Source of the DNA: UBA5109 sp038148435
GTDB lineage: Bacteria > Pseudomonadota > Gammaproteobacteria > Pseudomonadales > Pseudohongiellaceae
Direction of reading: 5' to 3'
DNA length: 5,859 nucleotides
Assembly (NCBI GenBank): GCA_038148435.1
Contig: JAYQVM010000106.1
Location: forward strand, 1-5,859
Shown: one piece after another, positions 1 to 5,859 of the stretch
Layout of the letters: every line of letters begins with the position of its first letter
How positions within the stretch are numbered: the first letter of the stretch is position 1
Translations under genes and position numbers: made by a program
The notes under the pieces: generated by a model
Told to the model about the DNA's origin: nothing
Database searches by the model: none
Seen by the model: the letters and a program-made list of their open reading frames with translations, nothing else

Positions 1-1
1 T

Positions 2-292
2 ATAAACATCCCCATCATTCCTGGAATCCTGCCAATCGTTAATTTCTCTCGGGTTCAGACCTTTGCCGCGGCCTGCTGAACAAAAATTCCAGCCTGGCTC
101 GAACGCCTTTTTAAAGGAGTGGAGGCATCTTCCACAGTAAACAATATGTTGGCTGCCGCTGTCTTGATTGAACAGTGTAACGCTCTATATGCCGAAGGGG
201 TAAGGAATTTCCATTTCTACACATTGAACAAATCAGAACTAACCCATGCCGTATGTCAATCTTTGGGTATTCGCGGAGGCAAGGCAAATTAA
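2..292 (+). pseudogene. metF: 5,10-methylenetetrahydrofolate reductase, 3' end, with in-frame TGA
   Basis: MetF reduces 5,10-methylene-THF to 5-methyl-THF in the cytoplasm, supplying the methyl donor used by MetH. Only the last 96 codons plus the TAA (290-292) lie in the window; the 5' part is off the left edge. The frame beginning at base 2 reads IPIIPGILPIVNFSRVQTFA, then AAAC, a TGA at 77-79, then TKIPAWLERLF and later FHFYTLNKSELTHAVCQSLG. This matches the end of E. coli MetF as I recall it (IVPGILPVSNF, RIPAWM, FHFYTLNRAEMSYAICHTLG). The reading frame is the same on both sides of the TGA and there is no other lesion. The family usually has glycine or another small residue after this cysteine, so GGA to TGA is the simplest explanation. 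Standard termination would remove about the last 70 residues. Family identity is very likely. Whether the gene is broken, recoded or misread in sequencing is open. Confidence 0.85.
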
Positions 293-293
293 T
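275..293 (+). promoter_or_regulatory. metH ribosome binding site inside the metF 3' end
   Basis: GGAGG at 275-279 lies 14 bases before the ATG at 294, and a second purine run (AAGG, 281-284) lies 9 bases before it. Both are within the last codons of metF, whose TAA occupies 290-292. The in-frame ATG at 246 has no comparable signal, and the protein from 294 aligns with the start of E. coli MetH. This supports 294 as the start and suggests that metH translation is coupled to ribosomes finishing metF. The spacing of GGAGG is longer than ideal. Confidence 0.6.
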
Positions 294-3200
294 ATGTCTC
301 ATCAAGAATTATTCAGACAAACCCTGTCGCAAAGGATCATGTTTCTGGATGGTGCCATGGGCACCATGATACAGAGCCATGGCCTGCAGGAAGCGGATTT
401 CAGGGGTGAACATTTCAAAGTGCATGGCAGCGAATTGCGTGGCAACAATGATCTGCTGAATATCACTGCACCTCATATCATAAAACAGATTCACCTGGAA
501 TACCTTAAGGCTGGTGCCGAGATTCTTAAAACCAACACCTTCAATTCAACGGCAATCGCTCAGGCTGACTACAAACTCAATGAGCTGGCTCTTGACCTGA
601 ATGTCGCTGGCGCGCGACTGGCACGTGAAGCCATCAATGCCTATCAACAGACGAACACACGCCCCTGCTGGATAGCTGGTGTATTGGGGCCGACCAACCG
701 TACCGCATCGATATCACCGGATGTGGAAGACCCCGGTTTTCGTGCCATCAGCTTCGATGATCTGCTGATGGACTATACGCAGGCAATCAAGGGGCTCTAT
801 GAAGGAGGTATTGACCTAATTCTGATTGAAACGATTTTTGATACGCTCAATGCCAAGGCAGCCATTGCGGCACTGAAACAGTTTGAGGCCGAGAATGATA
901 TTCACCTGCCGGTGATGATATCCGGTACTATCACGGATCAGAGTGGCCGAACTCTCAGTGGCCAGGTAGTCGATGCCTTCTATAATTCCGTTCAGCATGC
1001 CGGAGCGGTCAGTATCGGACTGAACTGTGCTCTGGGTGCCAAGCAATTACGCCAGTATGTGGATGATCTGTCACGGACTGCCGAAATACACGTTTCCTGT
1101 CATCCCAATGCCGGGTTGCCTAATGAAATGGGTGGCTATGATGAAAGTCCCTCACACATGGCAGCACTGCTAGGTGAATTCGCCAGTTCCGGATTGCTCA
1201 ACATCGTCGGTGGCTGCTGTGGAACGACACCGGCACACATCAAGGCGATTCGTGAAGCTATCGAAGCTATACCCCCCCGTAAAGTACCTGATGCTAAACC
1301 GGTCTGCCGACTTTCTGGACTGGAGCCGGTTATCCTGTCCCGTGAAAGCAATTTTGTGAATGTTGGCGAGCGCACCAATGTCACCGGTTCCAAGCGTTTT
1401 GAAACTCTGATTCTGAATGAAGACTATGATGAGGCCATTGCCGTGGCACGCGAACAGGTGGAAGGCGGTGCTCAGATTATTGATGTCAACATGGATGAGG
1501 GAATGTTGGATTCATCGGCTGCCATGGTGAAATTTCTTAATCTGATAGCGGCTGAGCCGGATGTTGCCCGTGTGCCGGTCATGGTGGACTCATCTAAGTG
1601 GGAAGTGATCGAAGCCGGCCTGAAATGCTTGCAGGGCAAGGGTATTGTTAACTCAATCAGTCTGAAGGAAGGCGAAGAGAGCTTTCTGCAGCAGGCCAGA
1701 CAGATCAAACGGTATGGTGCGGCCGTTGTGGTGATGGCCTTTGATGAGAAGGGGCAGGCTGATACCTTCGAGCGCAAAACAGAGATCTGTCAGCGTGCAT
1801 ATCAGCTGCTTACCGAAAAAATTAATTTCCCTCCGCAGGATATTATTTTCGATCCAAATATTTTTGCGGTAGCCACTGGCATTGCTGAGCACAATGAATA
1901 CGGCAAGGCCTTTATCGAAGCCACAGCTTGGATCAAGCATAACCTACCACATGCCAAAGTCTCAGGTGGAGTATCCAATCTTTCATTTTCCTTTAGGGGA
2001 AACAATCCACTGCGTGAAGCCATGCATTCGGTGTTCCTCTATCACGCGATCAAGGCCGGCATGGATATGGCCATTGTTAATGCCGGCAAGCTGCTGGTCT
2101 ACGAAGATATTGATGAGGCGCTGCGTCATGCCATTGAAGATGTTCTGTTCAATCGTCGTGAGGATGCTGGCGAACGCCTGCTGGAGTTGGCGACAAATCT
2201 GATCAGTGAAGAGAAAAGTGAAGCTGCCACTGAGGCCTGGCGTGAAGAAAAAGTAGAAAAACGGCTGGCTCATTCGCTGGTATATGGCATTGAAAAATAT
2301 ATCATTGAAGATACCCAGCAGGCCTATGAAGAACTGGGTTCTGCCATCAAGGTAATCGAAGGACCACTGATGGATGGAATGAATCGGGTCGGTGATTTGT
2401 TCGGATCCGGAAAAATGTTTTTGCCGCAGGTGGTCAAAAGTGCTCGCGTCATGAAAAAATCAGTGGCGCATCTGGAGCCCTATATTCTCGCCAACAAGGA
2501 AAAAGCTAGGGAAAATGCCGGCACCATCGTGCTTGCAACTGCCAAGGGTGATGTCCATGACATTGGTAAAAATATTGTCGGTGTGGTGCTCAGCTGTAAC
2601 GGTTACCGGGTTGTGGATCTTGGTGTGATGGTGTCTAGCCAGAAAATATTACAGGCCGTACGAGATGAGAATGCCGATATTGTTGGTATTTCGGGGCTGA
2701 TAACACCGAGCCTAGATGAAATGGTGCATGTTGCGAGTGAACTGGAACGTGAAGGTTTTACATTGCCCCTGCTTATCGGTGGAGCAACCACCTCGCGCAT
2801 TCATACTGCCGTCAAAATTGAAGAAAAATACAGCGGGCCGACCATTCATGTGCAGGATGCTTCTCGTTCGGTGGGTGTGGCTGCCAAACTACTGGGTAGT
2901 GATAAGGATACCTATGTCGCAGAGATACGTGATGAATATGTGGGGCTTCGCGAGCGGCGTGCCAACCGGGATAAACAGCGCAAGCTTCTGACGCTGGCGC
3001 AGGCGCGAGTGAACAAAGCATCAATTGACTGGTCAGTCTACACTCCTCCAGCACCAACATTCACCGGCATCAAAGTTTTTGAGAATTATGATTTGCAAAG
3101 TCTGATCGCCCATATTGACTGGTCTCCGTTCTTTATGAGTTGGGACCTGGCGGGCAAGTTTCCAAACATTCTTGATGATGAAATTGTTGGTGAGAGTGCG

Positions 3201-3962
3201 CGCAATCTCTATGAGGATGCGCAGGACTTGCTGAACGAGATACTTGAACAGAAATTGATTGTGCCCAAAGGTGTGCTCGGTTTCTGGCCCGCTAACAGTA
3301 GCGAGGATGACATTGAACTGTATGCCAGCGAAGAGAAAATGGAAATACTGACTGTATTGCATTCTCTGCGACAACAGCAGGAGCAGCGCCGTAAAGCCAA
3401 GGCCAATTATGCGCTGGCTGATTTTATTGCTCCAAAGGAAAGTAACAGAGCTGACTGGATAGGGGCCTTTGCTGTCACTGCTGGACATGAAGTTGAGCAG
3501 CTTGCAGAGCATTTCAAGCAGGAACAGGATGATTACCGTGCCATTATGTTGCTTGCACTGGCTGATCGTATAGCCGAAGCCTTCGCAGAAACATTACACA
3601 AGCGTGTCCGAAAGGAGTTCTGGGCTTACAGCAGAGATGAAAAATTCAGCAATGAGGAACTGATCCGGGAATTTTATCAAGGGATTCGTCCGGCACCCGG
3701 CTATCCCGCCTGTCCGGACCATACCGAAAAGGGGACCATTTTTAAATTGCTGCAGGCTGAAGAAAAAGTCGGTATCTCTCTTACAGAAAATTACGCGATG
3801 GCCCCTGCTGCCTCAGTCAGTGGCCTTTATTTTTCCCATCCACAGAGCCGATATTTTGCGATACAGCAGATCGGCGAGGATCAACTAAAGGATTATGCCA
3901 GTCGTAAAGGTTGGTCAGAATATGAAGCCCGCCGTTGGCTGAGCCCTATACTGGCTGACTAA
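294..3962 (+). CDS. metH: cobalamin-dependent methionine synthase
   Basis: MetH transfers the methyl group of 5-methyl-THF to homocysteine through methylcobalamin, giving methionine and THF in the cytoplasm. The protein is 1222 aa, against about 1227 in E. coli. All modules are visible in order. The homocysteine-binding barrel covers about 1-330, with FLDGAMGTMIQ near the start and zinc ligands Cys245 (GLNCALG), Cys308 and Cys309 (GGCCGTT). The pterin-binding barrel starts at about 354 with FVNVGERTNVTGS. The cobalamin cap is about 645-740 (EGPLMDGMNRVGDLFGSGKM). The Rossmann B12 domain is about 745-875, with the DVHDIGKN motif whose His755 is the lower axial ligand (His759 in E. coli) and SGLITPSLDEM. 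The AdoMet-binding reactivation domain runs from about 905 to the end, with RPAPGYPACPDHTEKG from Arg1132. No key residue is missing. The start at 294 is chosen over the ATG at 246, which would overlap metF by 47 bases. It lies one base after metF, so the two are probably one operon. No cobalamin or SAM riboswitch can sit directly upstream, because that DNA is metF coding sequence. Confidence 0.98.
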   Translation: MSHQELFRQTLSQRIMFLDGAMGTMIQSHGLQEADFRGEHFKVHGSELRGNNDLLNITAPHIIKQIHLEYLKAGAEILKTNTFNSTAIAQADYKLNELALDLNVAGARLAREAINAYQQTNTRPCWIAGVLGPTNRTASISPDVEDPGFRAISFDDLLMDYTQAIKGLYEGGIDLILIETIFDTLNAKAAIAALKQFEAENDIHLPVMISGTITDQSGRTLSGQVVDAFYNSVQHAGAVSIGLNCALGAKQLRQYVDDLSRTAEIHVSCHPNAGLPNEMGGYDESPSHMAALLGEFASSGLLNIVGGCCGTTPAHIKAIREAIEAIPPRKVPDAKPVCRLSGLEPVILSRESNFVNVGERTNVTGSKRFETLILNEDYDEAIAVAREQVEGGAQIIDVNMDEGMLDSSAAMVKFLNLIAAEPDVARVPVMVDSSKWEVIEAGLKCLQGKGIVNSISLKEGEESFLQQARQIKRYGAAVVVMAFDEKGQADTFERKTEICQRAYQLLTEKINFPPQDIIFDPNIFAVATGIAEHNEYGKAFIEATAWIKHNLPHAKVSGGVSNLSFSFRGNNPLREAMHSVFLYHAIKAGMDMAIVNAGKLLVYEDIDEALRHAIEDVLFNRREDAGERLLELATNLISEEKSEAATEAWREEKVEKRLAHSLVYGIEKYIIEDTQQAYEELGSAIKVIEGPLMDGMNRVGDLFGSGKMFLPQVVKSARVMKKSVAHLEPYILANKEKARENAGTIVLATAKGDVHDIGKNIVGVVLSCNGYRVVDLGVMVSSQKILQAVRDENADIVGISGLITPSLDEMVHVASELEREGFTLPLLIGGATTSRIHTAVKIEEKYSGPTIHVQDASRSVGVAAKLLGSDKDTYVAEIRDEYVGLRERRANRDKQRKLLTLAQARVNKASIDWSVYTPPAPTFTGIKVFENYDLQSLIAHIDWSPFFMSWDLAGKFPNILDDEIVGESARNLYEDAQDLLNEILEQKLIVPKGVLGFWPANSSEDDIELYASEEKMEILTVLHSLRQQQEQRRKAKANYALADFIAPKESNRADWIGAFAVTAGHEVEQLAEHFKQEQDDYRAIMLLALADRIAEAFAETLHKRVRKEFWAYSRDEKFSNEELIREFYQGIRPAPGYPACPDHTEKGTIFKLLQAEEKVGISLTENYAMAPAASVSGLYFSHPQSRYFAIQQIGEDQLKDYASRKGWSEYEARRWLSPILAD

Positions 3963-3964
3963 AA

Positions 3965-4531
3965 CTACAGGCCTCTAGCAACCTCCAGGACATAACTAAG
4001 ATCAGGCCGTTCACGAAAATTTTCTTCGGCAAATTTTCGCATAATGATGCCGTCGGGGTTAATCAGCATGATCCCAGGATGAGGTATGCCGTAGGCAAAA
4101 CTGTCTGGTCCAGGATCTGAATTTCGGATGCCGAAGGCATCAACATGCTTGATGCCCTCATCATGCAGCATGCTGAAAGTGACGCCAAAATCACCCTCAA
4201 CCAGCTTCAGAGTTTCAACTGGGTCATAAGTCATGGAGGCTATATTAAACCCGAGTGCTGCCATCTCGTCCTGAATGGCGATGATATTTTTCAGTTGTGC
4301 TTTGCAGAAAGGGCACCAGTCAAAGGAACGACTGAAAAACAGCATCAGCCCCTTTTCGCCACTGAGGCTAGTGAGAGTTTGCAGCTGGCTATCCTGATCA
4401 GGAGCCTCAAGTACAGGAATGCTGGAGCCTTCTGGAAAATCCGGTGCCCAAACAAAGTCCTGTCCCAGGCTTGTATAGCTGGAAAAAATAAATAAGAAAC
4501 CTAGGTATAGGGCGTATTTACTAATATTCAA
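3965..4531 (-). CDS. exported peroxiredoxin-like (AhpC/TSA) thioredoxin-fold protein
   Basis: This is a 188-aa protein if started at the TTG (4529-4531). It has a signal peptide: short n-region MNISK, hydrophobic core YALYLGFLFIFSSY, and a likely signal peptidase I site after TSLG, so the mature protein is probably periplasmic. The rest has a thioredoxin/AhpC-TSA fold. A strand GLMLFFSRS leads into FDWCPFCKAQL, with the CXXC pair at Cys73 and Cys76. The middle part is FNIASMTYDPVETLK, and GIPHPGIMLINPDG contains the likely cis-proline Pro152. By family it should reduce disulfides or peroxides, but the substrate cannot be read from sequence. The CPFC pair resembles a thioredoxin/TlpA active site more than the single peroxidatic cysteine of classic Prx. 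No ATG exists in frame before the middle of the protein, so a non-ATG start is forced. An upstream TTG at 4586-4588 has no ribosome binding site and would bury the signal peptide. The gene ends 2 bases from the metH stop, tail to tail. It follows aroG after 95 bases and may share its transcript. Confidence 0.82.
   Translation of the reverse strand: MNISKYALYLGFLFIFSSYTSLGQDFVWAPDFPEGSSIPVLEAPDQDSQLQTLTSLSGEKGLMLFFSRSFDWCPFCKAQLKNIIAIQDEMAALGFNIASMTYDPVETLKLVEGDFGVTFSMLHDEGIKHVDAFGIRNSDPGPDSFAYGIPHPGIMLINPDGIIMRKFAEENFRERPDLSYVLEVARGL
4014..4039 (+). repeat. 9-bp perfect inverted repeat with UUCG-type loop downstream of metH
   Basis: CGAAAATTT (4014-4022) and AAATTTTCG (4031-4039) are exact reverse complements separated by 8 bases, TCTTCGGC. 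In + strand RNA the loop could close further as C(UUCG)G, an unusually stable tetraloop, after one U/C mismatch. The element begins 52 bases after the metH stop and lies inside the 3' end of the opposite-strand redoxin gene, where it encodes RKFAEENFR. No T-run follows on the + strand, so it is not a standard intrinsic terminator. A role in protecting the metH transcript 3' end is speculation; coincidence of codon choice is possible. Confidence 0.45.
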
Positions 4532-4542
4532 GATGGTCTCCT
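4532..4542 (-). promoter_or_regulatory. strong Shine-Dalgarno for TTG start of the redoxin gene
   Basis: Read on the - strand, AGGAG (4542-4538, CTCCT on the + strand) is followed after 6 bases by the TTG at 4531-4529. The sequence and spacing are near ideal, and the peptide starting there is a well-formed signal peptide. This decides the start of the downstream gene. Confidence 0.7.
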
Positions 4543-4551
4543 GCCATATCC

Positions 4552-4565
4552 CTCTATTTATAGAG
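4552..4565. repeat. 6+6 bp palindrome, possible operator or leader hairpin
   Basis: CTCTAT (4552-4557) and ATAGAG (4560-4565) are separated by 2 bases. The symmetric site lies about 10 bases upstream of the redoxin Shine-Dalgarno sequence, where a repressor or a small RNA hairpin could act. It is short and AT-rich, so chance is a serious alternative, and no known operator is recognised. Confidence 0.3.
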
Positions 4566-4629
4566 TATTTATAGCTAATATCATACAAAATTATTTTGTC
4601 TTAATTACCACTTAGATTCAAATACTCTA
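4561..4629. repeat. 10-bp perfect inverted repeat flanking the aroG-redoxin gap
   Basis: TAGAGTATTT (4561-4570) is the exact reverse complement of AAATACTCTA (4620-4629). The arms are 49 bases apart, and the right arm includes the aroG stop codon. Between them is a smaller palindrome, ACAAAA-TTA-TTTTGT (4585-4599). In the aroG transcript the outer arms could pair and enclose the smaller hairpin, giving a branched or extended 3' structure. The pairing is almost all A-U, so stability would be modest. Confidence 0.4.
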
Positions 4630-5691
4630 AGCCAGTAATTCACGCCTTTCTGCACTAGCCTCTGAGAGCAAGTTCAAGAGCATTTCGGTATCATCCCAGT
4701 CCATGCAGGCATCGGTGATGCTTTGGCCGTAAACTAGAGACTGACCCTTGACTACTTTTTGGTTACCGGCAACCAGGTGGCTTTCGAGCATAACTCCTTT
4801 AACATGTTTCTCCCCATGCGAAATCTGGGCGGCGATATCCTTACAGACGTATACCTGCCTGTCTGGGTTCTTGCCGGAGTTCGCATGACTGCAATCAATA
4901 ATGATGGCAGGATTCAGGCCGGCTTTTTCTATTTTTCTGGCAGCCTCATGGATACTCTCAGAATCATAGTTAGTATGTTTGCCGCCGCGTAAGATCAAAT
5001 GACAGTCGGGATTGCCAGACGTCTGAAAAATGGCGGAGTGACCGCCCTTGGTCACTGATAAAAAATGGTGCGAGTGCATTGATGAGCCAATGGCATCGAC
5101 TGCAATCTGAATATCACCACTGGTGCCGTTTTTAAAGCCAACTGGACAAGAGAGGCCGGAAGCGAGCTCGCGATGGCACTGAGATTCAGTGGTTCTAGCC
5201 CCTATTGCTCCCCAGCTGATCAGGTCAGCAATGTATTGCGGTGAAATCAGGTCCAGATATTCGGTAGCTGCAGGCATCCCCATGTTAGCAAGATCTAGCA
5301 GTAGTTTTCTAGCTTTGCGCAGACCATCATTTATTCGAAAGCTGTCATCCAGCTCGGGGTCATTGATTAGTCCTTTCCAGCCGATAGTTGTTCTGGGTTT
5401 TTCGAAGTACACCCGCATGACAATCAACAGCTTGTCTTTGTGTTTCTGCATAGGTGCCAGCAAGCGCCGGGCATAATCGAGTGCCGCCTCCGTATCATGA
5501 ATGGAGCAGGGTCCACTGATGACCAGCAGGCGATCATCCCGGCCATGAATAATGTCTTGGATAGCCTGGCGAGACCGGATGATGGTCTCAGCAGCTTGAT
5601 CGGTCAGGGGGAACTCAGTGATCAGCTGCTCGGGTGATAGCAACTCTTTCAAGGCAATAATTCTTAGGTCATCTGTATTTTGCATATTCAT
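4627..5691 (-). CDS. aroG: 3-deoxy-7-phosphoheptulonate (DAHP) synthase, class I, AroG type
   Basis: It condenses phosphoenolpyruvate with erythrose 4-phosphate to DAHP, the first committed step of the shikimate pathway, in the cytoplasm. The 354-aa length is close to the 350 of E. coli AroG. Every catalytic residue is one position later than in E. coli. The metal ligands are Cys62 (SGPCSIHD), His269 (DCSHANSGK), Glu303 (MLESHLV) and Asp327 (SITDAC). The phosphate and substrate contacts are Arg93 and Lys98 (RVYFEKPRT), Arg166 (GARTTES), Lys187 (GFKNGT) and Arg235 (LRGGK). Residues around the feedback site are also kept: Asp147, Pro151, Ser181, Phe210 and Ser212. The FLSVTK sequence at 210-215 resembles phenylalanine-sensitive AroG and yeast Aro3 rather than tyrosine-type enzymes, which have glycine there. 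Phe inhibition is therefore likely but inferred. The ATG at 5689-5691 fits the E. coli N-terminus (MNYQNDDLRI). A second ATG lies two codons on. The Shine-Dalgarno sequence is weak, and the start is 2 bases after the preceding stop, so translational coupling to that gene is probable. Confidence 0.96.
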   Translation of the reverse strand: MNMQNTDDLRIIALKELLSPEQLITEFPLTDQAAETIIRSRQAIQDIIHGRDDRLLVISGPCSIHDTEAALDYARRLLAPMQKHKDKLLIVMRVYFEKPRTTIGWKGLINDPELDDSFRINDGLRKARKLLLDLANMGMPAATEYLDLISPQYIADLISWGAIGARTTESQCHRELASGLSCPVGFKNGTSGDIQIAVDAIGSSMHSHHFLSVTKGGHSAIFQTSGNPDCHLILRGGKHTNYDSESIHEAARKIEKAGLNPAIIIDCSHANSGKNPDRQVYVCKDIAAQISHGEKHVKGVMLESHLVAGNQKVVKGQSLVYGQSITDACMDWDDTEMLLNLLSEASAERRELLA

Positions 5692-5693
5692 AG

Positions 5694-5858
5694 TTAATTC
5701 AACTTTTCAATAGTGATAGATAAGTTGTATCCATCAATTTCAAAATGATGTCGCCAGTTTTCAGAATTTTCTCTCAATTGGGTGGCGAGAGTTTCTCCGG
5801 CAATATAAGTGTGATGTTCAGTGATTGCCTGCATAAGCTCATCATCAGCCTTATAGCT
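5694..5858 (-). CDS. ileS: C-terminal tail of probable type-2 isoleucyl-tRNA synthetase (partial)
   Basis: The - strand frame is open from the right edge to a TAA at 5694-5696, giving the last 54 residues. These contain DELMQAITEHHTYIAGETLA, then TQLRE and finally FEIDGYNLSITIEKLN. This pattern (an amphipathic helix with EHxxYIAxETLA, then a short strand of the form EIDGxxxxISIEKL) is what I recall from the C-terminal domain of the long, eukaryote-like IleRS of Actinobacteria, Bacteroidetes and mupirocin-insensitive strains. It is unlike the zinc-finger tail of E. coli IleS. If correct, the enzyme charges tRNA-Ile with isoleucine in the cytoplasm. The catalytic domains lie outside the window, so the call rests on the tail alone. 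The gene ends 2 bases before aroG and is probably co-transcribed with it. Another protein with a similar C-terminal domain cannot be excluded. Confidence 0.62.
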   Translation of the reverse strand, partial: SYKADDELMQAITEHHTYIAGETLATQLRENSENWRHHFEIDGYNLSITIEKLN

Positions 5859-5859
5859 G

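Larger units (their letters stand above)
4532..4626 (-). promoter_or_regulatory. AT-rich aroG-redoxin intergenic region with possible promoter
   Basis: This 95-base gap separates the aroG stop from the redoxin start. Read on the - strand, a weak sigma-70-like pair is TTGAAT (4621-4616) and CAAAAT (4598-4593) with a 17-base spacer. The -10 matches the consensus at only 4 of 6 positions, and the -35 overlaps the region just after aroG. TATAAA-like strings also occur nearer the gene but lack well-spaced -35 partners. No GC-rich terminator hairpin with a T-run follows aroG, so read-through from aroG into the redoxin gene is equally plausible. Confidence 0.25.

Noticed and set aside
77..79. Genome-wide reassignment of TGA (to Gly or Trp)
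   Set aside because: The other coding sequences in the window, about 1800 codons, contain no in-frame TGA and use ordinary GGN and TGG codons.
77..135. Selenocysteine insertion at the metF TGA
   Set aside because: MetF is not a known selenoprotein and the residue here is usually glycine. The only nearby hairpin (GTGGAG/TTCCAC, 119-135) is short and begins 40 bases after the TGA, too far and too weak for a typical bacterial SECIS.
246..293. Longer metH reading frame starting at ATG 246
   Set aside because: It would overlap metF by 47 bases, lacks a ribosome binding site, and adds 16 residues not matching the family; 294 fits the E. coli N-terminus.
1..293. Cobalamin or SAM riboswitch ahead of metH
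   Set aside because: The region is metF coding sequence up to one base before metH, and no recognisable B12 box was seen.
3033..3512. 159-codon open frame on the - strand inside metH
   Set aside because: It is a shadow of the highly conserved metH frame. Its translation resembles no family I recognise.
4586..4588. Upstream TTG as the start of the redoxin gene
   Set aside because: It has no Shine-Dalgarno sequence and would add 19 polar residues ahead of the signal peptide; the TTG at 4529-4531 has an ideal AGGAG.

Overview
The window looks like a stretch of a gammaproteobacterial chromosome. MetH and the DAHP synthase closely resemble their E. coli counterparts: catalytic residues sit within a few positions of E. 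coli numbering and lengths are nearly identical. Base composition is moderate, and genes are packed with gaps of 1-2 bases. No tRNA, rRNA, CRISPR array, insertion sequence or phage gene was seen. This is mostly ordinary housekeeping sequence, and no convincing novel system was found.

Layout. On the + strand, bases 2-292 are the 3' end of metF (5,10-methylenetetrahydrofolate reductase), which runs off the left edge. It carries an in-frame TGA at 77-79 where a glycine is expected. One base after its TAA begins metH (294-3962, 1222 aa), the cobalamin-dependent methionine synthase, complete with all its domains. MetF makes 5-methyl-THF and MetH passes that methyl group to homocysteine, so the pair forms a methionine-synthesis operon. 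On the - strand, convergent with metH and ending 2 bases from it, is a gene for an exported thioredoxin-fold, peroxiredoxin-like protein with a CPFC motif (3965-4531). It most likely starts at a TTG codon behind a strong Shine-Dalgarno sequence. A 95-base AT-rich gap (4532-4626) with several inverted repeats separates it from an aroG-type DAHP synthase (4627-5691, - strand), the entry enzyme of aromatic amino acid synthesis. Two bases upstream of aroG ends another - strand reading frame (5694-5858, partial). Its tail resembles the C-terminus of the long (type 2, eukaryote-like) isoleucyl-tRNA synthetases.

Main points of interest: the premature TGA in otherwise intact metF just upstream of translationally close metH; the probable type-2 IleRS tail coupled to aroG; the TTG-initiated exported redoxin; and two inverted-repeat structures, one in the aroG-redoxin gap and one with a UUCG loop just beyond metH.
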